DNA from: Methanosarcinales archaeon | GTDB lineage: Archaea > Halobacteriota > Methanosarcinia > Methanotrichales > Methanotrichaceae | Length of the DNA: 5,363 nt | Direction: 5' to 3' | Assembly (NCBI GenBank): GCA_013415595.1 | Contig: JAAEEW010000076.1 | Coordinates: 1 to 5,363 of the forward strand | Shown: positions 1 to 4,762 of the stretch, piece by piece | Numbering within the stretch: position 1 is the first letter of the stretch | Layout of the letters: each line of letters begins with the position of its first letter | Translations under genes and position numbers: made by a program | Notes under the pieces: model-generated | What the model was told of the DNA's origin: nothing | Seen by the model: the letters and a program-made list of their open reading frames with translations, nothing else | The model's database searches: none

Positions 1-665
1 AGCTCGGCCTTGGCCCACTTGACGAACATGATCACCCCGCTGTCATCGCCGATCAGGCCAGACTGGGATATGGCCTCGCTGTTGGCCTCCCAGAGGGAGA
101 CCACCTAGCCCTTGACGTCCACCCACCGGCCAGGCTCCTTGATCTCCGAGATCTTGACCTGTCCTGAGGTCCTGGGTACCTCGGCCGCCTGCACCTGGCT
201 ATCCCGCTCCAGGATCTCGCTGGTGCGGTTCAGCTTGACGCTGAACCTTCCCTGGTACTCGTCGTTGACCACGTTTCTTAGGATGTAGCTCTGACCTTCC
301 ACCAGGTCCGGCAGGTCGGCCTTGGCCCACTTGACAAACCTCATGCTTCCGGTCTCGTCTCCGATGGTCCCGGCCTGAGCTATGGCGCTGCTGGTGGGCT
401 CCCTGATCTCCAGAACTCTGACCTCCAGGTTCACCCATCTGCCGGCCTCTTTTATCTGGGAGATCTTGGCCGGCTCTGCCGAGCCCATCCTCGGCGGCGC
501 AATGCCGTGCTCCTTCAGAAAATAGTTTATTACGCTTCTTCTGGCTTCGCTATCCGGCACGTGGAACTTCTCGACGAGCAGCAGGAGACGGCTCTCGATC
601 TCCTCGCTGGCCACGTCGATGCCTTGCTCCCGCAGGCGGGAGGCAATCTGCTCGACTTCGTTCAT
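1..665 (-). CDS. RPA-like ssDNA-binding protein (tandem OB folds), interrupted by in-frame TAG, continues past left edge
   Basis: Archaeal replication protein A homologue, expected to coat single-stranded DNA in replication, recombination and repair. Read from the ATG at 665, residues 1-60 form a mostly helical N-terminal region. A first OB fold covers about 67-155 (IKEAGRWV at 71-78, FVKWAKADL at 110-118). A second begins at 171 (ISEIKEPGRWV at 172-182), exactly 104 codons later. After residue 186 the frame meets TAG (105-107), but the next 34 codons to the window edge still read as OB fold, including a second FVKWAKAE. The duplication shows in the DNA: a 20-nt stretch at 4-23 recurs at 316-335. 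Seen: the tandem repeat and the stop. Inferred: one multi-OB RPA gene carrying a nonsense, recoded or miscalled codon. If TAG terminates, the product is a 186-residue protein with one complete OB fold. A GAGG ribosome-binding site lies 10 nt before the ATG. The 3' end is outside the window. Confidence 0.85.
105..107 (-). other. In-frame amber (TAG) codon inside RPA second OB fold
   Basis: This codon is position 187 of the rpa reading frame. By the 104-residue repeat register it aligns with Arg83 (AGA) of the first OB fold, in the strand after the GRWV motif. TAG is one substitution from AAG (Lys) or CAG (Gln). Coding similarity resumes at once after it. The intact genes that end in this window use TGA or TAA; none ends in TAG. 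Confidence 0.8.
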
Positions 666-675
666 CTGTGATCAG

Positions 676-730
676 CCTCTGATTTTTTATTTGAGAGGTG
701 ATAACCACCAGGGCGTGCAAGGTAGATAAA
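676..730 (-). promoter_or_regulatory. Candidate rpa promoter and ribosome-binding site
   Basis: On the minus strand a TTTATC box (725-730) would place transcription start near 702, giving a leader of roughly 37 nt that contains GAGG (676-679) followed by TGATC before the ATG at 665. A second A/T-rich box, CAAATAAAAAATC (681-693), would instead give an almost leaderless transcript. Both are inferred from sequence only. Confidence 0.4.
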
Positions 731-771
731 TGTGATCAGAGCAGCCCGAAAGTGAAGGAAGTGGCAAGCCC

Positions 772-797
772 TCTCCCGGAACGACGGTTCCCGGAGA
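772..797. repeat. Imperfect hairpin in the rpa/nop5 divergent intergenic region
   Basis: TCTCC (772-776) and GGAAC (778-782) pair with GTTCC (787-791) and GGAGA (793-797), leaving one C-C mismatch (777/792) and a GACG loop: ten base pairs in all. No T tract follows on either strand, so it does not look like a terminator. It sits just upstream of the nop5 TATA-like box and could be a protein-binding site or a chance GC-rich pairing. Confidence 0.5.
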
Positions 798-827
798 TGG
801 AGATCCCGGGCCGCTGCAGCCCCGCAC

Positions 828-867
828 AAATTATTAATGGCTGGCGGATCTCAATTTGAATCGAGGA
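828..867 (+). promoter_or_regulatory. Candidate nop5 promoter and ribosome-binding site
   Basis: AAATTATTAA (828-837) is the only A/T-rich island in a GC-rich stretch and resembles an archaeal TATA box. Transcription would start near 858. GAGGA (863-867) then sits 6 nt before a GTG (874) and 12 nt before an ATG (880), while a TTG at 856 would be essentially leaderless. Confidence 0.45.
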
Positions 868-879
868 TTTGGCGTGGAG

Positions 880-1722
880 ATGAACACCTGGTTTGGCAGG
901 GTAGATCTGGAGAGCGGCCGTCTGGAGTGGTCTGGCGGGGTGGAGGAGATGGCAGAGAGCCTCCTTCAGGATGGCTGCATTTCGCCTCCCCCCCAGACCG
1001 ACCTTCGCTCCCTGGCCCTGGACTCGGGGTTCGTGACCAGCGACGGGGAGTACGACCGCCTTCTCCGGGAGACCTCCATCGCCCTGGTGAAGAAAAAGCT
1101 GGAGCGGGCCTCCAGCTCCGAAGCGGAAGCCCTGCAGATGATGGCCGCCTTAGACGACCTCAACGACACGGTGAACCTCCTGGACGAGAGGCTCTACGAG
1201 TGGTCCCGTCTGCACACCGATCGAAGGGTGCGCGGGGAGGCTTTAGCCCAGCTCCTTCTGGACCAGGAGGGCATAGGAGTCCTGGCCTCCACCGTGCAGA
1301 GCCTTCGCCGGTCCCGGGACGCCCTGCAGCAGGACCTGGAGCAGACCATGTTCCAGGTGGCTCCGAATCTCTCCCTCCTGGCCGGCCCCATCCTGGCCGC
1401 CAGGCTGATTGCTCGCGCAGGCGGCCAAAAGCGACTGTCCGAGATGCCGGCCTCCACCATCCAGCTCATGGGCGCGGAGAAGTCCCTGTTCAAGCACCTG
1501 AAGGGCCGGGCTCCCTCGCCCAAGCACGGGCTGATCTACCGCCATCCGGCGGTGGCCGCCGCCAGGCGGAGCATGAAGGGCAAGGTCTCCCGGTCTCTAG
1601 CCGGAAAGCTGGCCATAGCAGCCCGGGTGGACTACCATTCCGGCACCTCTCTCCCCGGCCTCAAGGAGTCTTGGGACAAGCGGCTTATGGACCTGAGCCG
1701 CATCCACCGGCGCCGGGTCTGA
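880..1722 (+). CDS. nop5: Nop5/Nop56-like C/D box snoRNP core protein
   Basis: Archaeal Nop5 scaffolds the C/D box sRNP: it binds the L7Ae-bound guide RNA through the Nop domain and recruits fibrillarin for 2'-O-methylation of rRNA and tRNA. Numbering from the ATG at 880 (280 residues), about 1-55 is a short N-terminal fibrillarin-binding part starting MNTWFG. About 60-155 is helical coiled coil with LDDLNDTVNLLDERLYEW (91-108). About 160-252 is the Nop core with LAGPILAARLIARAGG (167-182), ASTIQLMGAEKSLFKHL (191-207), PKHGLIYRHPA (214-224) and KVSRSLAGKLAIAARVD (235-251). The tail is basic (IHRRRV) but lacks the long lysine-rich tail of eukaryotic relatives. It is short for the family, although compact archaeal Nop5 proteins of about 270 residues exist, for example in Archaeoglobus. 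Fibrillarin is commonly adjacent in archaea but is not here. The start is uncertain: GTG 874 and TTG 856 are in-frame alternatives. Confidence 0.93.
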   Translation: MNTWFGRVDLESGRLEWSGGVEEMAESLLQDGCISPPPQTDLRSLALDSGFVTSDGEYDRLLRETSIALVKKKLERASSSEAEALQMMAALDDLNDTVNLLDERLYEWSRLHTDRRVRGEALAQLLLDQEGIGVLASTVQSLRRSRDALQQDLEQTMFQVAPNLSLLAGPILAARLIARAGGQKRLSEMPASTIQLMGAEKSLFKHLKGRAPSPKHGLIYRHPAVAAARRSMKGKVSRSLAGKLAIAARVDYHSGTSLPGLKESWDKRLMDLSRIHRRRV

Positions 1723-1746
1723 AACGCCGGCGAAAAAAGCATCACA

Positions 1747-1783
1747 TTTATATCTCAAGCATTTCGAAAAGGGGCTTTGAGGT
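1747..1783 (+). promoter_or_regulatory. TATA box and ribosome-binding site for the exported-protein gene
   Basis: TTTATATC (1747-1754) is close to the euryarchaeal TATA consensus and is preceded by a purine-rich GAAAAAAG that could serve as BRE. Transcription would start near 1776. GAGGT (1779-1783) lies 6 nt before the ATG at 1790. The gene therefore probably has its own promoter despite following nop5 by only 67 nt. Confidence 0.6.
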
Positions 1784-1789
1784 TTTGAA

Positions 1790-2407
1790 ATGAGATGTTT
1801 GTGGCTGGTTGCCTTGCTGTCGTTCCTGGTTTTCTCCCCTGTCGGCCCCCTGGGACTGGCAGCGGCCAGTAACCAGACTATTACTCAGCACTCCTTCGTG
1901 CTCCTGAACGGCTACATGGACGACACCAAGATCTACCAGACAGACAGCGGCTTTGCCGGACAGAAGATGGTCGTAGGCACCCGGGGCAGCGGATTTGTCT
2001 CCCGCAGGCAATCCGTCGATCTCTACAAATCCGACGACGGCAATAGCGGCATGGACTTCAACGAGTGGGCGGTCATGGACTACAAGCCCTACACCCCCAA
2101 TCCCACCGAGAGCCAGCTCAAAAACGCCCTGTGCGCCAAGAACTACGACGTGGGATCGGTGTTCTCCGAGAGCTATTCCAACATCAACCAGCTATTCAAA
2201 GACACCAATATTCATCAGGATGAGAACGTCTCCGTCTACCAGATGCATTCCTACATAGACGGCACGGCCAAGGTGGGAGCCAGATACCAGAACGGCTCTG
2301 GAGCGGTGCCCACCATGACCATGGGTTCAGTCTACGTCGGCCAGGGATGGATTCAGGAAGAGATGGTGATGGGCGACAACCCGCCATTGATTCTGCCCTG
2401 CCCGTAA
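1790..2407 (+). CDS. Exported protein of unknown family
   Basis: I do not recognise this 205-residue protein. The N-terminus looks like a Sec signal peptide: Arg2, a hydrophobic core from Leu4 to Ala24, and a likely cleavage after AAA at 24-26. There is no lipobox and no second membrane segment, so the mature protein of about 179 residues should be released or held at the cell surface. It is rich in Gly, Ser, Asn, Asp and Tyr, as in beta-rich extracellular proteins. It has three N-glycosylation sequons (Asn28-Gln-Thr, Asn146-Val-Ser, Asn168-Gly-Ser). Two cysteines remain after processing (115 and 204) and could form a disulfide. It has a good TATA box and ribosome-binding site and ends in TAA. 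Nothing nearby suggests a partner. Export is well supported; function is unknown. Confidence 0.82.
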   Translation: MRCLWLVALLSFLVFSPVGPLGLAAASNQTITQHSFVLLNGYMDDTKIYQTDSGFAGQKMVVGTRGSGFVSRRQSVDLYKSDDGNSGMDFNEWAVMDYKPYTPNPTESQLKNALCAKNYDVGSVFSESYSNINQLFKDTNIHQDENVSVYQMHSYIDGTAKVGARYQNGSGAVPTMTMGSVYVGQGWIQEEMVMGDNPPLILPCP

Positions 2408-2580
2408 ATGGGGATTGATATAAAGTCGATGGACGGCAGGCGACGGAAGGGGGCGCAGTGGCCCTCTCTTTATTCCATCATCCGCAGCTTTTCTTTCTCC
2501 GGGCCTTCAGGATAGCCCGGTCCACCGCCCGGCCGACCAGCCGGCCAACCGGCGACTCCGGCCTCGGCGGCTGACGCCTT
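2408..2580. other. Convergent intergenic region with putative termination signals
   Basis: No gene is apparent between these convergent genes. On the plus strand, pyrimidine/T-rich stretches CTCTCTTTATTCC (2464-2476) and CTTTTCTTTCTCC (2488-2500) could end transcription of the exported-protein gene, since archaeal termination mainly needs T tracts. CCGGGC (2499-2504) and GCCCGG (2515-2520) form a 6-bp inverted repeat with a 10-nt loop. The rest, about 2520-2575, is a GC-rich string of repeated CCGGCC/ACC words. I see no clear T-run terminator for the minus-strand gene. Confidence 0.4.
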
Positions 2581-3423
2581 TCATACCAGCGGTCTGGGCT
2601 GCTTTTTCTCCGGCAGCACCGGCAGAGGCATGGTGTTGATCAGCAGGGGCTGGCTTACCTCTTTGGCCCGCTCCACCAGCAGCTCCTTTCCCCACTGGGT
2701 GAGGGCGAAGAGGGGGACCGCCGTTCCCACCTGCACCAGGGGCCTGGCCAGCTCTCGAATATTCCTGGAGGCGCAGCTGGTCACGACGTCGGCCACCGCC
2801 AGCAGGCGCCCGGCATCCTCTGCCGATATCCCGGTCAGGTGGACGCCGATGATCATTATCCTGACCTTCATCTCTTCTTCCAGCCTCCTCAGCTCTTCCG
2901 CCGTATCGGCATCGGCGACCGTCACCGCGAAGTGAGTGAACCTCTCTGCCGCCACCCTGGCCCCCCTGATCTGATCGATGAGGCCGTCATCCGGGGAGAG
3001 CACAGTTCCGTTCCGGGACGAAATGCCCTCCAGCACCTCGGGGATGGGGTCGGTCTTCACCAGGCCGGATATCCAGCCTCCCATGCCCTGCACCAGGGAC
3101 GGGTTGTCGGTGATCACCGTCCCCGCTCCGTCGCACACCGTGACCGCGGCATCGAGGATTCCATGGGAGATGCCGGTCATCATGCACTCCGAGGCCCCAA
3201 AGCCGACGAAGGTGTCCATCTCCAGCTTGCGACGGGGGCTGAACATCCCGTGCTGCCTGATCCGGAATTCCATGTTCTGGCTGGCGGCGTCGCTGGTGAT
3301 CTCCTTGATCCCCCGCACCTTGTCGAAGAGCGGGCACCATTCGATCTGAGGCATTCCGGCCTCTACCACCTTCTCGTTCTCCACTCTGATTCTGCACTTG
3401 CCCAGAAGCTCCATAACATTCAT
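2581..3423 (-). CDS. mmp8: Methanogenesis marker protein 8 (DUF2099 family)
   Basis: A 280-residue protein of the DUF2099 family, known as methanogenesis marker 8 because it is found in nearly all methanogens. Its biochemical role is not established. Family-like segments, recognised from memory, are IEWCPLFDKVRGIKEIT (27-43), FRIRQHGMFSPRRKL (53-67), VCDGAGTVITDNPSLVQGMGGWISGLVKT (starting at 96), and a late VADVVTSCASRNIRE (210-224). Cysteines at 10, 30, 80, 97 and 217 could include metal or cofactor ligands, which is inference. There is no signal peptide or membrane segment, so it is probably cytoplasmic. The ATG overlaps the TGA of the upstream alaX remnant as ATGA, which fixes this start and implies translational coupling, and a GGAGG lies about 10 nt upstream. 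The frame is complete and ends in TGA. Confidence 0.9.
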   Translation of the reverse strand: MNVMELLGKCRIRVENEKVVEAGMPQIEWCPLFDKVRGIKEITSDAASQNMEFRIRQHGMFSPRRKLEMDTFVGFGASECMMTGISHGILDAAVTVCDGAGTVITDNPSLVQGMGGWISGLVKTDPIPEVLEGISSRNGTVLSPDDGLIDQIRGARVAAERFTHFAVTVADADTAEELRRLEEEMKVRIMIIGVHLTGISAEDAGRLLAVADVVTSCASRNIRELARPLVQVGTAVPLFALTQWGKELLVERAKEVSQPLLINTMPLPVLPEKKQPRPLV

Positions 3424-3918
3424 GGTTCCTTCCCCTCCACCAGCTCGAAATAAACTCTCCGGTTGGATTTGCCCTTGTTCTCCGCCCTGACCATTCCGAT
3501 TCCGGAGGTCTCACCCGTCCTCCTCACGTGGGTCCCGCCGCAGGCCTGAAGAGGTCTATCTGGTTTCCGGTGATCCGGGCCCCGGTCTTCCAAAAGATCA
3601 CCGCGCTCAGGATGTGGCAGGCGGTGCGGCTGGGCATGAACCTGTACCTCCGTTCCCAGTCTATCTGCCCGCGCACCCGGTCGCCCGGGGAGAGGCCCTC
3701 CCGGTCCAGTATGTGCCGGATCTCCTCCCCGGCCAGCTCTGCGCAGCTCACCTGATAGCCGGTCTCTCCTTTGCGGATGACTCCCAGGTCGGAGGGCTGT
3801 CCTACGGGGCGAGGATAGAAGGCCGTCACGTCCAGCAGCACCCGGCATCCATCGGTCTTCTCCACCGTGGCTTCGAACTCGCGAAGAATGGGCAATCCTG
3901 GGCATAAAGCGCCTTCAT
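3420..3918 (-). pseudogene. alaX: AlaX-type alanyl-tRNA editing protein, frameshifted and internally deleted
   Basis: AlaX proteins are free-standing homologues of the AlaRS editing domain that hydrolyse Ser- or Gly-tRNA(Ala) using zinc held by HxxxH and CxxxH motifs. The remnant spans three frames. An ATG at 3918 (ribosome-binding site GGATGG nearby) gives MKALYAQDCP. At the CCC run (3890-3892 complement) the frame must shift by one base to continue PILREFEATV, TAFYPRPVGQPSDLG and the editing core TACHILSAVI...GARITGNQID. Near 3546-3560 it jumps again to QACGGTHV and ENKGKSNRRVYFELVE, ending in TGA. Family members carry roughly 75-80 residues between GNQI and QACGGTH; none remain here, so an out-of-frame deletion is likely. 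The first zinc-ligand histidine of HTACH is Arg (codon 3626-3628). I judge it non-functional. A reading starting at TTG 3895 would stop at 3524 without the CGGTH zinc motif. The last codons still overlap the mmp8 start. Confidence 0.85.
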
Positions 3919-3958
3919 ATCATATCCATCCTTTCCAGAAAGCGACCGCGGGCTGGAT

Positions 3959-3970
3959 GAAATCGATTTC
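3959..3970. promoter_or_regulatory. Perfect 12-bp palindrome
   Basis: GAAATCGATTTC is its own reverse complement. It lies between the divergent alaX remnant and the winged-helix regulator, 41 nt before the alaX ATG. Such a site could bind a dimeric regulator; function is inferred from symmetry and position only. Confidence 0.4.
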
Positions 3971-3976
3971 GGATTG

Positions 3977-3993
3977 CAGGCACCACTTGCCTG
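3977..3993. repeat. Inverted repeat CAGGCA-N5-TGCCTG
   Basis: Perfect 6-bp arms (3977-3982 and 3988-3993) with a CCACT spacer, six bases beyond the 12-bp palindrome. As RNA it would be a short hairpin in the alaX-mmp8 leader; as DNA it is operator-like. Confidence 0.4.
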
Positions 3994-4034
3994 GAGAAAA
4001 CTACCACACATTTCGGGATAAAGTGCCGTCGATT

Positions 4035-4048
4035 GATTTAATTTTAAC
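4035..4048 (+). promoter_or_regulatory. Candidate TATA region for the winged-helix regulator (possibly bidirectional)
   Basis: GATTTAATTTTAAC is the first A/T-rich block upstream of the regulator and would place its transcription start near 4067. The reverse strand reads TTAAAATTAAATC, so it could also serve alaX-mmp8 with a leader of about 97 nt. Another minus-strand option is CTTTATCC near 4017-4024. Confidence 0.45.
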
Positions 4049-4053
4049 GAAAC

Positions 4054-4080
4054 TAATAGATATGAATCCATACCATATTA
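4054..4080. promoter_or_regulatory. AT-rich dyad, candidate operator of the winged-helix gene
   Basis: TAATA (4054-4058) pairs with TATTA (4076-4080), and TATG (4061-4064) with CATA (4069-4072), around an AATC centre; spacers are 2 and 3 nt. It would cover the predicted transcription start and ends just before the ribosome-binding site GGCGGTGA (4084-4090). This position suits repression, plausibly autoregulation by the downstream winged-helix protein. Confidence 0.45.
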
Positions 4081-4095
4081 GGGGCGGTGAACCGT

Positions 4096-4473
4096 GTGAG
4101 GAAGATACCTGTGCCCGCCCCCAGCGCCGAGGGTGAGGAGTTCGCGTCCATATTGATGAACATTGGCCTGAAGAGGACCGTGGCTAAGGTCCTGACCTAT
4201 CTGGCTGGCGTGGAGGAGGCCACGTACAGGGAGATTGAGATCGGGTCGGACCTCAGGCAGCCTGAGGTCAGCATCGCCATGAGGGAGCTTAGAAATCTGG
4301 ACTGGATCTCGGAGAGGGACGAGAAAAATCCAGGCAAAGGGAGGCCCTACCGGATCTACACTCTGAACAGGAGCCTGCCGGAGATAATCGAGTACCTGGA
4401 GCGGGAGAAGACCAGGGAGACCGAGCAGGTCATGCTCCAGATCGAGAGGCTAAAAGAGCTGAAGAAGACTTGA
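4096..4473 (+). CDS. Small winged-helix transcription regulator
   Basis: A 125-residue predicted DNA-binding protein of the archaeal MarR/TrmB/ArsR-like winged-helix type. From the chosen start, about 22-40 is the first helix (MNIGLKRTVAKVLTYLAGV). About 42-70 is the helix-turn-helix (ATYREIEIGSDLRQPEVSIAMRELRNLDWI, recognition helix near QPEVSIAMREL). About 72-90 is the wing with GKGRPYRIYTL. About 94-125 is a charged helix (EIIEYLEREKTRETEQVMLQIERLKELKK), probably for dimerisation. There is no ligand domain and no cysteine cluster. I start at GTG 4096 because GGCGGTGA, near-perfect to the SD consensus, ends 5 nt before it. An in-frame GTG at 4087 would add three residues but overlaps that site. 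It is divergent from alaX-mmp8 and 289 nt upstream of ftsZ. Its target is unknown; autoregulation through the upstream dyad is plausible. Confidence 0.88.
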   Translation: MRKIPVPAPSAEGEEFASILMNIGLKRTVAKVLTYLAGVEEATYREIEIGSDLRQPEVSIAMRELRNLDWISERDEKNPGKGRPYRIYTLNRSLPEIIEYLEREKTRETEQVMLQIERLKELKKT

Positions 4474-4635
4474 GCCTCTTCTGCTCTCGTTTCGGTGCAC
4501 CAGGGGGCCGGGGCCTTATCGAATCGAGGCAGAAGCCTGGCCGAATTGGCAGGGTCACAAAGATGGAGATGGCCGTCGTGGAATCGGAGTGCCTACGGTC
4601 GGTCGGTCTTGGGGGTGATGCCATGCCATTCCAGA

Positions 4636-4654
4636 GGAGTCCGGGAGGGACTCC
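4636..4654 (+). repeat. Perfect 7-bp hairpin GGAGTCC/GGACTCC
   Basis: Arms at 4636-4642 and 4648-4654 with a GGGAG loop, nested inside a longer imperfect stem (4621-4628 with 4659-4667, one bulged C). It lies about 110 nt before ftsZ. Confidence 0.6.
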
Positions 4655-4690
4655 GTGCTGGCCATGGGAGGTTTCGGCCTCTACCATCAG

Positions 4691-4695
4691 TTTTT
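4691..4695 (+). terminator. T5 tract downstream of hairpins, possible terminator
   Basis: TTTTT follows the GAGG/CCTC hairpin (4668-4681) after 9 nt and precedes the A/T-rich ftsZ promoter region. Archaeal RNA polymerase can terminate at short T runs, so this may end the transcript of the regulator or of a separate RNA. Confidence 0.35.
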
Positions 4696-4709
4696 CCTAC
4701 GAATAGAAC

Positions 4710-4757
4710 TAAATACTAATTGAATACTAGGACTTTTAAACAAAAGAACTTGAGGGG
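4710..4757 (+). promoter_or_regulatory. Candidate ftsZ promoter, direct repeats and ribosome-binding site
   Basis: TAAATACTAA (4710-4719) is TATA-like and would start transcription near 4740; CTTTTAAAC just downstream is an alternative. AATACTA occurs twice at an 11-bp interval (4712-4718 and 4723-4729), about one helical turn, as expected for a regulator binding the same DNA face. GAGGGG (4752-4757) lies 5 nt before the ATG. Confidence 0.45.
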
Positions 4758-4762
4758 AAGGC

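Larger units (their letters stand above)
4474..4695 (+). ncRNA. Candidate structured RNA or 3' UTR between the regulator and ftsZ
   Basis: No convincing protein is encoded here. Reading the plus strand as RNA gives a series of stems. (a) 4478-4494 with 4520-4535: CTTCTGC, CTCG and TTCG against their complements, about 15 pairs with one bulged T and one T-T mismatch. (b) 4536-4542 with 4548-4553, six pairs with one bulge. (c) 4571-4576 with 4595-4600, six pairs including one G-U. (d) 4621-4667, with an outer CCATGCCA/TGGCCATGG stem and an inner perfect GGAGTCC/GGACTCC. (e) GAGG/CCTC at 4668-4681. TTTTT (4691-4695) could end the transcript. I match it to no known archaeal RNA (not tRNA, and no RNase P or SRP motifs seen). 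GC-rich DNA pairs easily, so this is tentative; stems a and d are the strongest. Confidence 0.35.

Noticed and set aside
837..1793. Long open frame overlapping nop5 on the same strand
   Set aside because: It is a Pro/Arg/Gly-rich shadow of the GC-rich nop5 gene with no recognisable domain; the nop5 frame has unmistakable family motifs.
2415..2424. TATA-like GATATAAAG / CTTTATATC in the convergent gap
   Set aside because: No gene follows in either direction at a sensible distance; probably chance or part of the termination region.
2839..3453. Plus-strand open frames opposite mmp8
   Set aside because: Antisense shadows; mmp8 on the minus strand matches a known family over its full length.
3524..3895. 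Intact short AlaX starting at TTG 3895
   Set aside because: It lacks the C-terminal CGGTH zinc motif, which is present just downstream in another frame, and has Arg in place of a zinc-ligand histidine; a broken gene explains the data better.
3826..4071. Minus-strand frame from 4071 that includes the MKALYAQD start of alaX, suggesting a longer N-terminus
   Set aside because: The upstream part runs through the A/T-rich divergent promoter region and looks non-coding. AlaX family proteins begin near the LYxxD segment, so the ATG at 3918 is preferred.
4601..4625. C-box-like GTGATG near 4615, considered as a C/D box sRNA because nop5 is in the window
   Set aside because: No matching D box (CTGA) or C'/D' pair at the usual spacing on that strand.
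4470..4719. Short plus-strand frames (about 75 codons) in the region before ftsZ
   Set aside because: Low-complexity composition, no ribosome-binding site of note, overlapping alternatives in two frames, and the DNA is better explained by stem-loops.
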